A DNA stretch of 64,000 nt, taken from NCBI RefSeq assembly GCF_902167145.1, contig NC_050105.1, positions 115,709,898-115,773,897 of the forward strand. Direction: 5' to 3'. A model generated the notes under the pieces. The model ran no database searches. It had not been told where the DNA came from and saw only the letters and a list, made by a program, of their open reading frames with translations. Positions within the stretch are counted from its first letter, which is position 1. Each line of letters starts with the position of its first letter. The stretch is from Zea mays (taxonomy: Eukaryota; Streptophyta; Magnoliopsida; Poales; Poaceae). The translations under genes and the position numbers were made by a program. Positions 23,572-34,640 of the stretch are shown here, piece after piece.

Positions 23572-24202
23572 AACTCCACGTAAAGCTAGTCCACCTCAAC
23601 CAAATAGGACATTTGCTGAGTACCTTGATGTGTACTCACTCTTGCTTTCACAAAACACCAGGTTGCTTTGATGCAACCTATGCTCAGGTAAATAAGAAGA
23701 AGAATACGTCGAGGCGAATCTCCAAGAGTTCCTGGATTTCGGCGAGTTCGAGGATTAGGCTAGCGACCTCCCCCATTCAACTGCTTGTGGTGGGTTTGTT
23801 TATGTTAGCTACGTTTCTATTATGTGCACTTTGATTTATATTATGTAGATGACTCTAGTCTGTAGTATTATTACTTACTCTTTACTGTTATTCGAAGCAT
23901 TGTGCTATGGTGAGTCATTTATGTAATCGCTGTGTACGTGAATTTTGGTCCTACCACGTACATGGTTCGCATTCGGTTTACCTTCCAAAACCAGGTGTGA
24001 CACCAAACCTTGTTAGTCTCTGATCGGCAATGAAGCTAAGGGTGCAACGCTAGAGACAATGAAGACAAACTTAAGAAAACAAAGAACCAAACTTAACACG
24101 GTGGTTTTTGGAGATGCGTACAGAACCGCAGCATTTTCTATAGATTGCTCCTTTTATTCTCTGATTATAAGAAAACAGGAACACATGGTGGCCAGCCGTA
24201 CA

Positions 24203-27200
24203 CAGTGGCGGCAGTGGCGAACCTAGGATTTTTACATAAGGTGTGTCGCAACAAAATTTTCATGTAGAATTCTATCTAATGTACGTATAATTTCATAGTA
24301 AATTTGGTGAACAATTTGATATATAGATATAAAGTTTGACACTCAACAAATAAGCATGAAAATGACATACATTAAACATAAAGATTGCAATAATACTACT
24401 TATCTGGCCTGCGCTTCCTCAACGCCATAAAAGTTTCAATTATATCTTCTTCATTCACTTCGAAGAAAATATCCCTCTCGATGTATGTAACAAGACAATC
24501 ATCCAAAAGACTACCACACATCTTGTTTCTCAATTTAGTCTTCACCAAACTCATTGTAGAAAATGCCCTTTCAACACTTGCTGTCGCCACCGGCAAAAGC
24601 AATACCAATTTGAGAAGCAAATAAACCATATCAAACACCTTATGTCTCTTTGTTTCAACAAGCTTAACTGAGAGGTCCACAAGATTAGTTATGTCTTTGA
24701 ATCTATCATCTTCTCTTATGCCATCAATATAATTGTCAAGTTGCAAGTCAAGTTTTAACAAGTTAATGCTTGACATGTCATTAGGATATAAATCAGCTAG
24801 CTTTCGTACCTTGTGTGCATCAAAAGAAGCAAAAGAGTTGGAAGGATCTAAGGCTGACATACAAGAAAGCAGCTCCATATTAGCCTCACTAAACTGACTA
24901 TCAAGCTCTAGGCTAATTTGATCAATGACCCCAATATATACTTCTCTTCTGAAGTGTTCATCATTGGTTTGGTTATGAACAAATTGTGATGATCTTCCAT
25001 AAGGCTTATAATTTCCATCCATAGCAGGAACTAGGATATCATGTTTGTTGCAAAATGAAGTGATTCTTTGAAGGAATTGATCCCAACCATCAAACCTTAA
25101 CTGTCACATTCTTCTCTTTGCCACATTAACAAGTGAAATTGCATTAATAATATCTTGCTCCCTTCTTTGCAAACACACTGATAAATCATTTGTATATCCA
25201 AGAATAACAAACATTAAGTATGCATCAAAAACAAAGTCAAATGACTCAAATGCTCCAAGCATAGAATGTATCCCTGTCCAATCACTTCTAATTGTAGTAT
25301 CCTCTCCAAGAATCATGAGAACATCTCAGATTACAGGATACATAGTAATTATGTTGCATATAGTTTTGTAATAAGAGCCCCATCGAGTCTCACCAGGCCT
25401 AGGCAACCCCATCTCTCGATTAAATCCTCTCCCAATTTCAAGTTCACCACATTCAAGCGATTTCATGAGATTCTCAACTCTAGCATCTCGAAGCATACCA
25501 TGATGCTTACAAGAAACTCCAATGATATTCAATAAGAGTTACTTGATCAAAAAACCACACACAATCATTATTTCCCTTGGAAACAACAACAAGAACTAGT
25601 TGGAGTTGATGTGCAAAACAATGGACATAATAAGCAGAAGGTGACTCTTGCATGATCAATGTTTTCAATCCTTTAATATCACCTCTCATGTTGCTAGCCC
25701 CATCATAACCTTGTCCACGAATTCATGTCAAAGTCAAGCCATGACTAACAAGTAAAGATTCAATTGCATTTTTAAGTGATAAAGAGCTAGTATCATCTAC
25801 ATGAACAACTCCAATGAAGTGCTCACATGGCCTTCCCAATGCATCAACATAACGCAAGCAAAGAGCTAGTTGTTCTTTGTGTGATATGTCACTAGACTCA
25901 TCCGCTAAAATTGCAAATGGCTCTTCCCCAAGCTCTTCAATGATTTTCTTTCTAGTTTCTAAAGCGCAACACTGAATAATCTGCTTTTGTATCTTTGGGC
26001 TAGTCAAAGTGCAATTACCTAGAGCGTTGTTAAGAACATACTTGTTGATCTCTTCACTATTTACAGCAAGAAATTTCAAGATTTCAATAAAGTTTCCTCT
26101 GTTGCTAGACTCTTCACTTTCATCATGTCCATAGAATGACAATCCTTGATGCAAAAGAAACTTCAAAAATCAAAGTGAATATGTCAACCTTATCTTATAA
26201 AGATTGCGATCATCATCACTCCACTTCTCAAATTTATTATCAATTGCTGCATTAGGATTTATAAAGCCAAGATATTTCTCTTCGGTTGTCTTATGTGACA
26301 TAGAACCCACATGTTTTAGAAGTGCTTCGGACCCTTTATTCAAATTGTTCCAACCATCTGAAGTAAATGCAGAAGTCCCTTTGCCCCTATTTGCTTTAGT
26401 TTTGAATAAGTAGCACATAAAGCAAAATGCATCATCTTTCTTGACACTATATTCAATCCAAGGAAAATTTTGAAACCACACAAAATTAAAATGGCGATCT
26501 CTATCTCCAATTTTCCTATTTGTGAATTCATGTGCATATGGTTGAAATGGACCTCTAAGAATATGTGCTCTTCGAATTGCATCGTGATCATTAGCATGGT
26601 AACTTGCAATAGGTTGTCTCACTTGGATCATGTGGAAGACGACTGACATCATAAAGTGTTGGCGGTGGCGGTGCAGATGGCATTGGATTCACAATTTCTT
26701 CATTTATTCTCTCTTCCTCTTGTTCTTGAGGTGTTGACGCTTGAGTAACATCCGGAGATAACGAAGAAGCAATAAACTTCTGTTTCTTTGCAGCATGATT
26801 GCGAGAAAGAGAGGCAATATATCCTTGCTTCTTTATATTTTAGTCACTACAAAAATAATGGTAGTGAATCAATAATCAATAAGACAAAAATCAACAATAA
26901 TATATATAGACACACACATTGCGTTAGACAAAATTCAACAAAAATGAAAAAGTTCTGTGACATAGATTTCATAGCCAGAAAAAGGCCCATGGCAAAAAAA
27001 TCTCGTTGCACTTGCACACGAACACATCAACAAAACTCTATCCATTAATCCATACGGCCACACAAGTAGCAACTGGAGGACAGTATGGCTACCTCTTCAA
27101 CATCCGTGACGTCTCCTCAAGGCTCAAGCAGACAAGCTACCAGTCAAGCTCCTCTTCCGGCCTTCCGCCAGACTTCTACGGTAGCAGGTTCAGCACGCCA

Positions 27201-27473
27201 TCAAGTAGGTTCAGCGCGGCAGCGCGCTCGACTCTAGCGAGAAGCCGAGGACTCGCTAGCTTGCCCGACTGGCCATGCAGGAAGGCACAAGGCAGCCGCC
27301 AGCCCGTCGCCAGGAATAGCCCGCCAGGAAGCCAAACTGATCGGAGAGAAGTTGGAACGACCGTCGAGCTCGGGCATCGCGTTGGCCAAACGGGATGGCC
27401 AGGTGGGGTCCCCGGTGGGCCTAGCTTAGGGTGTGTCAGGGCCCACCCGGACCCTCCTGTGGGTCCGCCCCTG
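24203..27473 (-). mobile_element. hAT transposon, 3271 bp, TSD GCCGTACA
   Basis: A perfect 8-bp duplication GCCGTACA brackets it (24195-24202, 27474-27481). The right end inverts to CAGGGGCGGACCCACAGG and the left end reads CAGTGGCGGCAGTGGCGAACC, so the terminal CAGTGGCG is duplicated at the left. The interior carries a decayed minus-strand transposase gene (about 26790-24396) with roughly 0.7 kb of 5' non-coding sequence. It is complete in structure but inactive in coding. Confidence 0.9.
24396..26790 (-). pseudogene. hAT transposase with TTF-type zinc finger, DUF4371 and C-terminal dimerisation domain
   Basis: Broken frames in order along the minus strand. About 26652-26170 contains a TTF-type zinc-finger region (FPWIEYSVKKDDAFCFMCYL). 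26166-25723 is DUF4371 with the catalytic-Asp block FAILADESSDIS. 25689-25507 has HCFAHQLQLVLV. 25532-25104 has GETRWGSYYKTI. 25022-24396 ends with the hAT dimerisation motif ATASVERAFSTMSLVKTKLR. At least four in-frame stops (several TGA where Arg CGA is expected, before GQGYDGASNMRG and before DVLM), a frameshift near 25530 and another near 26645 make it non-functional. It resembles the plant family annotated as zinc finger MYM-type protein 1-like. The host transposon has intact ends, so it could still be mobilised in trans. Confidence 0.85.
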
Positions 27474-28089
27474 GCCGTACATCGCAAGATGAACATGTCC
27501 ACCCCCATGCCCACAATGGCGCTAAAACACCGGAGATCCTAGGGTCATGCGAGCTAATAATTTCGTCATGCCCTCCTAAACACACGGCAGCCACATGTTG
27601 GTGCTCCTATGCATGCAAACTGACTGAACCTGATAAACATGCAACTTCTAACTAATATGTGTACATGCAACTAACGTGTCTCCTAAAAACACGGCAGCCA
27701 CATGAAGAAGTTGAACTATGAGTGGTTCTAATGTTTGAATAAGTTCTATTTGCTCTTAGGATTTTTTTGAGCACTTTAGATTGTTTAATAATGCATATTC
27801 TCGAGAAAGTGTCTTTTGTTGCTTGTTTTGAGCTAGAACAATTATCTGAGTTGAAGAATGAGCTACAGGTATTAGACACGTTCGACATACTCTAAATATG
27901 TTTGTCTAAGTCATATGAAGCTCTCTAGCACAACCAATTCGAATTGGAGAATAAAAGAGCAAAGTTGCACTTTTTCAGCTGTAATGTGCCCCCACCGGGC
28001 TAGTGTCTGTCTAGAGAGCCTTGAAGAAGACCAGACGGCCTTGTGCATCGGGCTGTCTACAACGAACTCAACGCTCTCGACTTTGAAGA

Positions 28090-29660
28090 TTAGATCATAG
28101 GACCTCGTTCCGATGGTGCACTAGACCTCAGTCCAACATCTACTTCTGGCTCTAATAATAACTGCAATGGCTAGATGACATGGCACACGGTCCGATCTAG
28201 TACCAGCACAGATGGTAGGTCCTAGTCAGGATCCCGAAGACGGTGGCACTATTGAAGATCTAGTGGCGCACCAGACCGGTCCGGTGCGCCTGTGCAGAGT
28301 AGAATTTTAGCAAATTTTCTAGCAACATTGTTGGATATTTGGGGCTATAAATACCTCCTCCATCAGCCATGTCGAGTACCCAAGCATCCCTAGAGCAAAG
28401 AAACACTACCATACACTTGCACAACACCTTTGATTCATTCTAGAGAGATCTGAGCACTCATTTTTGAAGAAGTAGACATCCTATCGAGAGTGTTCTCCTA
28501 AGATCTGTGTTTTGTATTGTGTGTTGTATTCTTGCTCTTTGTGTTGTGTTCTACTCCTCCATCTTGCTTCCATTGAAATAGACACCTCAAACTCTTGGTG
28601 CTTGTATGCACCATTGTAATCCATCTGCACTTGTGTGTGCCATTGTAGTTATAATGGGAAGGGTTGTGTCGTGCGGGACCATACCAACTGTGTTTGTGTT
28701 GTGATTGCCAAGGTGTACCGGAGGGAATGAGACCCATGACGTTTTACTCATAAGCTTGGTAGTGGAAAAGGCAGGGATCATCTAAGATGGTCTGGAATGG
28801 GAGCACCACTTAAACATGGAGAAGGCTCGTAACGGAGCACCACTTGTGCATGGAGATGGCCTACAGCGATCTACGAAATTATCTGACTGGGTTCTTGGCC
28901 CTCGCGTGGGCTTACCATTGCGTACGAGAACCAACGAGTATTAGTAAGAACCTAGTGTAGTTTTTGGTACCTCGATAAAAATACATGTGTGTCAGTCGAG
29001 GTTCGCTTCTCTATCCCATTTAACCTTCCACATTTATATTGCTACCTTTGGTTGTGTTATTTTACATTTCCTAGCTTCGCTACAAGCTAGTTGGTAAGAC
29101 TGGAACTTAGGTTGCATAACTCTGTTTTGCGATAGAGATAACAACACTTAGACAAAACCTCAGTTGCACTAGCTTGCTTGGTTATCCTCATACGTTTTGT
29201 TTAAGAGGTAAAATTAGATGTCTAGATTAGCGCGAAAAATAGTTGTCCTAATTTACCCTACCCGTCTTAGCCTCTTAGGTGTCCATGTTCTTTTCAACTG
29301 GTGATAGATCTAGAGGTTTATTAGGAACCTTTTTGGTTTAGTCGTGGTTGAGCCGACACTTAACTAAGGGACCAATGGATGCAAGTAGGTCCTTCACTTT
29401 AATAGCACTAACTTCCCTTACTATAACGATTGGCTTGCTACCTAGAGTTCGGTTATATAGGTATTTGGAGAGTCACTCACTGTGGGAGTAAAACCCTCTA
29501 AAAATACTAAGAAACGGACCACAAGTGAAGAAATAGAAATTTACTTTAGTGCTTGTGCTCAAAATTGTTTATATGAGCTCCATGGTATTGATATATTTAA
29601 TCGAATGTTCACATTGAAATTTGATAATGAGATTTAACTTAAATTGAGCTCCATGAATTA
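28090..29660. other. Degraded retroelement-like non-coding sequence
   Basis: It contains a GCGCACCAGACCGGTCCGGT-type motif near 28264, a TATA box (GGCTATAAATACC about 28343), then a long leader-like sequence without a usable frame. This looks like LTR/leader DNA of an old retroelement, but no termini, primer site or target duplication could be defined. Nothing is supported between 29660 and 30200. Confidence 0.3.
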
Positions 29661-30202
29661 GCGGACTGCAGCTTGAAAACTCATCGGAACCAGAAAACTA
29701 ATCGGAAACTACCGTATCGAACTTGTATCTTTTCATCCGCACAAGTAGCTAGGGAGAGATAGAAAAAATAGGTGTTTTTTACCTTTAATATTAGACTAGG
29801 CTGTGCCATTGCTGCCATTTGATTGGAATCCCATCTATTATTTGGATGGATCAACCTCTCTCTCTTCTTGTTTCTTGACGTCGCTTTGCTTCTGGAAAAT
29901 GGGAGGGGAGACACTGGAGGTCATGCATGGGAGAGGTGAAGAAGAGGCTTGTTTTCATTCGGCTATTCTTAGTTGTGTGGATGAGAGGGATAATAGACGG
30001 GAACATGCATCTAACGTATATAAATTTGAGCAAAATTAGAGATGCAGCATCCCCGTTTTGTCCGGATTTTATCAGTTGGGCCAAACTAATAAGTATAGGA
30101 GGCAACAACGCCCGCTGGGCTGCGGCCCATCAACATAGCACTAGACACACACCGCCGCAGTGAGCGCTCAGCCGGATGCAGTGCGGTCGGCTTCATCCGT
30201 TT

Positions 30203-30256
30203 AGTCCCACCTCGCCTGGGCAAAGCCGCGCGGAGGCGCGAACTCGCTACAAAAGG
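30203..30256 (+). promoter_or_regulatory. U-snRNA promoter: upstream sequence element plus TATA-like box
   Basis: AGTCCCACCTCG (30203-30214) matches 10 of 11 positions of the plant snRNA upstream element RTCCCACATCG. TACAAAAGG (30248-30256) is in the TATA position, 33 bp downstream and about 30 bp before the RNA start. This spacing is that of Pol II-transcribed plant U-snRNA genes such as U2. Confidence 0.7.
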
Positions 30257-30280
30257 AGACGGAGGCTGGCTGCTTAGAGC

Positions 30281-30500
30281 ATACCTTTCTCGACCTTTTG
30301 GCTAAGATCAAGTGTAGTATCTGTTCTTATCAATTTAATATCTGATATGTGGACTATGTGTTCACTTTGATATTAAATTTATTTTTTGTGGGGGAGAGTC
30401 CACCACCGTGGCTTGCCACTGGGCCCCTTGAGCGTCGCTCGGACTGGGCCCCTTGAGCGTCGCTCGGCCGTTGCACTACTGGCTGAGCCTGGCGCACCCC
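30281..30500 (+). ncRNA. U2: U2 snRNA gene or recent pseudogene, with an internal 25-bp duplication
   Basis: The 5' end (ATACCTTTCTCG, CTTTTGGCTAAGATCAAG) is the U2 start. The branch-site recognition segment GTGTAGTATCTGTTC is intact, followed by a stem-loop II-like region, an Sm-site-like ATTTTTTG (about 30381-30388), and the 3' block GTTGCACTACTGG...GCCTGG. Without one copy of a perfect 25-bp repeat the length is 195 nt, about the plant U2 size of 196. There are at least two departures from the U2 sequence as remembered: CTCGACC for CTCGGCC, and TCAATTT for TCAGTTT. U2 forms the branch-point-recognising spliceosomal snRNP. The promoter elements are in place, so transcription is plausible; whether the product assembles is unknown. 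Confidence 0.85.
30418..30467 (+). repeat. Perfect 25-bp tandem duplication in U2
   Basis: The unit starting ACTGGGCCCCTTGAGCGTCG occurs at 30418-30442 and again at 30443-30467 with no mismatch, in the part expected to form the 3' stem-loops. Confidence 0.95.
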
Positions 30501-30700
30501 AACCAATCCAATTCGAGATTTTTTCCCCAACCAATCTAATTTGAGATTTTTTATTAACTAGCTCAGTGCCCGTGGGTTGCAATAGGATCATATAATAGTT
30601 TGATAATTTATATATATAAATGTATGTTATACTATTATAAGATAGAGGATGACATCCACGAGCTGTTCGGGATGACGTTGAAGAGAAACTCGGGCGTGAG

Positions 30701-30978
30701 ACGCACGAGCACTCACCTAGTCATGTAGTATACAATATTTAACAAGACAATTTAAAGGCAAAAATTCAAGAATGATCTTTTATAGACTACTATAAATTCT
30801 TAGCTCACTGTAATTGACTTGTTTGAAGAACACAATAATACGCACGAGCACTCACCTAGTAATGTTGTATACAATATTTAACAAGACAATTTAAAGGCAA
30901 AAATTCAAGAATGATCTTTTATAGACTACTATAAATTCTTAGCTCACTGTAATTGACTTGCTTGAAGAACACAATAAT
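30701..30978. repeat. Tandem duplication, 139-bp unit
   Basis: 30701-30839 and 30840-30978 are near-identical (differences such as TCATGTAG against AATGTTG, and TTGTTTG against TTGCTTG). There is no coding content; it is a recent local duplication. Confidence 0.9.
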
Positions 30979-30984
30979 ACTACT

Positions 30985-32080
30985 GTGAATATGTGATATA
31001 ACTTAATCACAGTAGTAAAATTACATCTGATGTTGTATTTGGTAAAAAAAATATTTTTTCAGAGTTCAGAGCCAACAACTAAACTCAAGTGTTACAAGGT
31101 ATAACGAACCTTACTATTCAGATTATTAATATAAAAACTCAAGACAGGTGTAATCCTCAAATAATCATAAGCAATGTGTATAGGAATTTTAGACATAATG
31201 GTGCCTACCACATGCTTTAGTATTCAGATTATTAACACAAACTCATGACATAATGACCAAAAAATATTAACACACAAACATAGACATAATGTTGTTTAGG
31301 AATTTCAGACATATATAGAGGTCAAATAGAGGAATTTCAGACAATGAACAATTATCATCATCAATAGGCTAGAGTTCAAATTCTTAATATATGAACTTGA
31401 CATATAATAGTGCCTCTAGCAGTGTCGCTCTAGTTTAAAAGCAGTAATATGGCATAGAGAGGAGAGGAGAGAAGAGAAGAGAAGAGAGGAAATAAACAAT
31501 ATCTATTGCTTCCCATATAAACTCACAAAGTTATATATATTCTAATCCCATGGAGAGATGAGGGGAGGAGAGCTACAAAAATCAATCCTGGTCTGTTTCT
31601 CCTTTCCGGCCTAACCCTATGCAGCAGCATATTCATCCAAGAAACCAACAACCTGTAACATATCCCTTATTATCCTACCCATTACAAACTTGTCATTAAA
31701 ATTAAATTCAGTACTGACTAATATTATCTCGATCAATCTTCAAGGATATCGAGCTTGTATTTTGCTATGCCATAGAGAATGGTGCATGTGGACCATTCTT
31801 TCTTATATGCATCAGGTGGTCTAAAGTTGGCTTTAACCTTTAGCCCATCTTACATTAGAGATTTGGACATCAAAAGAAAGCTAAAACATTCTAAAACTTT
31901 TAGATCTCTAAGTTTAGAAGAGGGAGGCAAACATGCCCTAAAATATTGGAGATCGCAGCTGCTGCTATCACCAAGTAACACACTAAGATATCGAAGACCA
32001 CAACTGCTGCTATCACCGTTTAAAGTACAGGATTCAGTGGTGGTGCTTTTGCTTCTACCTTAACAACTAAGATCTGTACA
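30985..32080. other. AT-rich intergenic sequence, nothing supported
   Basis: It contains a GAGAG/GAAGAG low-complexity run near 31455-31490 and a short imperfect duplication (GCWGCTGCTGCTATCACC at about 31955 and 32005). No gene is recognisable. Confidence 0.4.
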
Positions 32081-32089
32081 AGATCCCCT

Positions 32090-32465
32090 CCTATCTGATA
32101 GAAAAGGGTCCCATGATCCCAAGCCGGTCTTATCTTGGCTCGCAAACCCCAAGTTTGTCTATGAAGAGCTAATCTAATTGTATTAGTTTCTATAATGGAT
32201 TTCTTATGTGGAATACTAATGGATAGGGCCTCGTTGCTAAGTGCTACAAGATCTAGTGCACTGGAACTCGTGGTTATGGACCCGAATCCTTTAGTATGGA
32301 ACATTGTCTTTTCCAAGTAAAAACCCCTAGTATATGAAAGAATGAAAAGGTGCTTTCGTTCTTGTGGAATAAGAAGCCCTCGTACCTTAATGAAAGGAAA
32401 ATACAACCGAACTCTGAATGAAAAAAGGAATCGCATTTTAGGAATGATTGACGAGTTAGCACAAT
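32090..32465 (-). pseudogene. ycf2: Plastid ycf2 fragment in nuclear DNA
   Basis: The minus strand encodes a run matching plastid Ycf2 just C-terminal to its AAA-type ATPase core: [26 protein letters not shown], then [39 protein letters not shown] and [10 protein letters not shown]. The match stops after QIG at about 32090, and the N-terminal side is blurred beyond about 32400. Ycf2 is part of a plastid motor complex in most land plants. Grass plastomes keep only ycf2 remnants, so this is either a plastid-to-nucleus transfer of such a remnant or an older transfer. It is a fragment with no start signal and no evidence of function. Confidence 0.8.
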
Positions 32466-32882
32466 GCAAGTTCAGAACCTTTGGTTATTTCCAAAATAAA
32501 GACTTGCATGTATGGCTATAACAATTTATACTTTTAAAAATGGATACTTATTGAGACCTGATAACCACATTTAGCTAGCTTAGTAAAAGGGAGCATGCTA
32601 ACTCATAATGCCTTGTAATTACTGAATACTGATGAACCAGCGGAGCCATACCTCATTGACATCCTCAAGTAGCTCTGACAAACAAATTAGGGGACATGAC
32701 AAACAAATTAGGGGACACTACCTCTGCGTATCTACACAAGGGCCCAAGAGAGGTGGGGCCTGGCCATAGGAACGGAGCTCTCAGCTCTCACACCGTGCAC
32801 CAGTGAATGCGAACAGCTGGTCTGGCCTTCTAGTAATCCGATCTGCATGCAGTGTGATCCAGGATTCACGTGGATAAGGATG

Positions 32883-34620
32883 TGTCGGCGTTTCGAGACA
32901 GGGGGGTCCCTAAGCCGACGAGTGAGTGTGCTGCGTGCCCCAGCCCAGATGGGTCGAGCGCGTGGGCGAGCGCGAAGGGGGGAGAGGCGAGGTGGCCGGA
33001 GCCGAGCGTGAGAGAGGTGGAAGTCCCGCGGCCTTCGTGTTCGTCCCGCGCCCAGGTCAGGTGCGCTTGCAGTAGGGGGGTTACAAGCGTCCACGCGGGT
33101 GAGGGAAGCGAGCGGCCCCAAGAGAGCGCCTGTCCCGTCCTCGGTCCCGCGCGGCCAACCTTCTCTGAGAAGGCCCTGGTCCTTCCTTTTATAGTCGTAA
33201 GGAGAGGATCCAGGTGTACAATGGGGATGTAGCAGAGTGCTACGTGTCTAGCGGAGGGAGAGCTAGCGCCCTAGGTACACGCCAATGTGGCAGCCGGAGA
33301 GATCTGGGCACCCTGCTGGCGTGATGTCGTGGCTGTCGGAGGTGCGGCGGAGCCTGATGGAGGGACAACTGTTGGAGCGGTCGAGTCCCTGCTGACGTTG
33401 TCCTGCTTCCGTAAGAGAGCTGGGGGCCGCCGTCGTCATAGAGCTTGTGGAGCGCCATCATTGCCTCTCTGGCGGAGCTGGCCGGATGAGACGTCGGTCT
33501 TGTTCTCCGTGACCCGAGTCGATTCGGGGTGGGATGATGATGGCGCCTCCTGTTGACGTGGCGGTCTGTGCCCTAGGCAGGGCGACGTGGGGTTTCCTCC
33601 GAAGCCGAGGTTGAGTCTGCCTTCTGTTGCCGTGGCCGAGCCCGAGCCAAGGGGTCGGGCGAGGCGGAAGTCGTTCGGCCGAGGCCAGGGCGGAGTCCGA
33701 GCCCTGGGGCCGGGCGAGGCGGAGTTTCGCCGTCTTCCGGGTCTTAGCCCGAGTCCGAGCCCTGGGGTCGGGCGGAGCGGAGTTCGCCGTCTTCCGGGTC
33801 TTAGCCCGAGTCCGAGCCCTGGGGTCGGGCGGAGCGGAGTTCGCCGTCTTCCGGGTCTTAGCCCGAGTCCGAGCCCTAGGGTCGGGCGGAGCGGAGTTCG
33901 CCGTCTTCCGGGTCTTAGCCCGAGTCCGAGCCCTGGGGTCGGGCGGAGCGGAGTTCGCCGTCTTCCGGGTCTTAGCCCGAGTCCGAGCCCTGGGGTCGGG
34001 CGGAGCGGAGTTCGCCGTCTTCCGGGTCTTAGCCCGAGTCCGAGCCCTGGGGTCGGGCGGAGCGGAGTTCGCCGTCTTCCGGGTCTTAGCCCGAGTCCGA
34101 GCCCTGGGGTCGGGCGGAGCGGAGTTCGCCGTGGCGCCTTTGGCAAGGCCTGACTGCCTGTCAGACTTACTCTGTCGAGTGGCACTGCAGTCGGAGTGGC
34201 GCAGGCGGCGCTGTCCTTCTGTCAGACTGGCCAGTGGAGCGGTGGAGTGACGGCGGTCACCTCGGCTCTGCCGGGGGCGCGTGTCAGGATAGAGGTGTCA
34301 GGCCACCTTTGCGTTAAATGCCCCTGCAATTTGGTCAGTCGGTGTGGTGATTTAGTCAAGGTTGCTTCTGAGCGAAGCCAAGGCCTTGGGCGAGCCGGTG
34401 ATGTGTCCGCCATAAAAAGGGGGCCTCGGGCGAGACGGAAGTCTCTCGAGGTCGGCTGCCTTTGGCCGAGGCTAGGCTCGGGTGAAGCGTGATCGAGTCA
34501 CTCGTGTGGACTGATCCCTGACTTAATCGCGCCCATCAGGCCTTTGCAGCTTTATGCTGATGGGGGTTACCAGCTGAGAATTAGGCGCCTTGAGGGTACC
34601 CCTAATTATGGTCCCCGACA
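32883..34620 (-). repeat. 3' LTR (1738 bp)
   Basis: It runs TGTCGGCGTTTCGAGACA to ATGGTCCCCGACA on the plus strand. The TATA box (minus CTATAAAAGG) lies near 33186-33195. It carries seven 57-bp U3 repeat units. Confidence 0.95.
33726..34124 (-). repeat. U3 tandem array, 7 x 57 bp
   Basis: Seven units of exactly 57 bp, each beginning TTCGCCGTCTTCCGGGTCTT on the plus strand. Units are near-identical. They lie several hundred bp upstream of the LTR's TATA box in the element's sense, so they could act as enhancer-like repeats. Long open frames across the array are by-products of the 57-bp (3 x 19) periodicity. Confidence 0.95.
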
Positions 34621-34640
34621 GTAGCCCCCGAGCCTCGAAG
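34621..34640 (-). other. Polypurine tract of the Tat element
   Basis: Adjacent to the 3' LTR the minus strand reads TTCGAGGCTCGGGGGCTAC, a G-rich plus-strand primer site typical of grass Tat elements. Confidence 0.75.

Larger units (their letters stand above)
14728..24002 (+). mobile_element. Solo LTR A, Gypsy with long LTR (about 3.65 kb net), TSD CCAAA, split by three later insertions
   Basis: It begins TGTAACACCCTGAATTT and ends AACCAGGTGTGACA, flanked on both sides by CCAAA (14723-14727, 24003-24007). Removing the nested hAT MITE, solo LTR B, the Copia solo LTR and their target duplications leaves about 3647 bp, close to the 3654 bp of related LTR B. A TATA-like GATATATATACA lies near 15245. 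There is no coding sequence and no primer binding site, so it is an LTR-LTR recombination product. Long LTRs with TGTRACACC ends resemble the Del/Tekay-type chromoviruses; that lineage label is inferred. All open frames inside are incidental. Confidence 0.85.

Noticed and set aside
32020..32469. A functional 149-residue protein
   Set aside because: Its content is a ycf2 fragment with blurred ends and no promoter or start support.
33726..34124. CRISPR-like regular repeats
   Set aside because: Units are directly abutting without variable spacers and lie in a retrotransposon LTR of a plant genome.
33436..34250. Long repetitive frames (about 190-250 residues) on both strands over the U3 array
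   Set aside because: 57 bp is a multiple of 3, so any stop-free phase stays open through all units; same explanation for 45594-46522.
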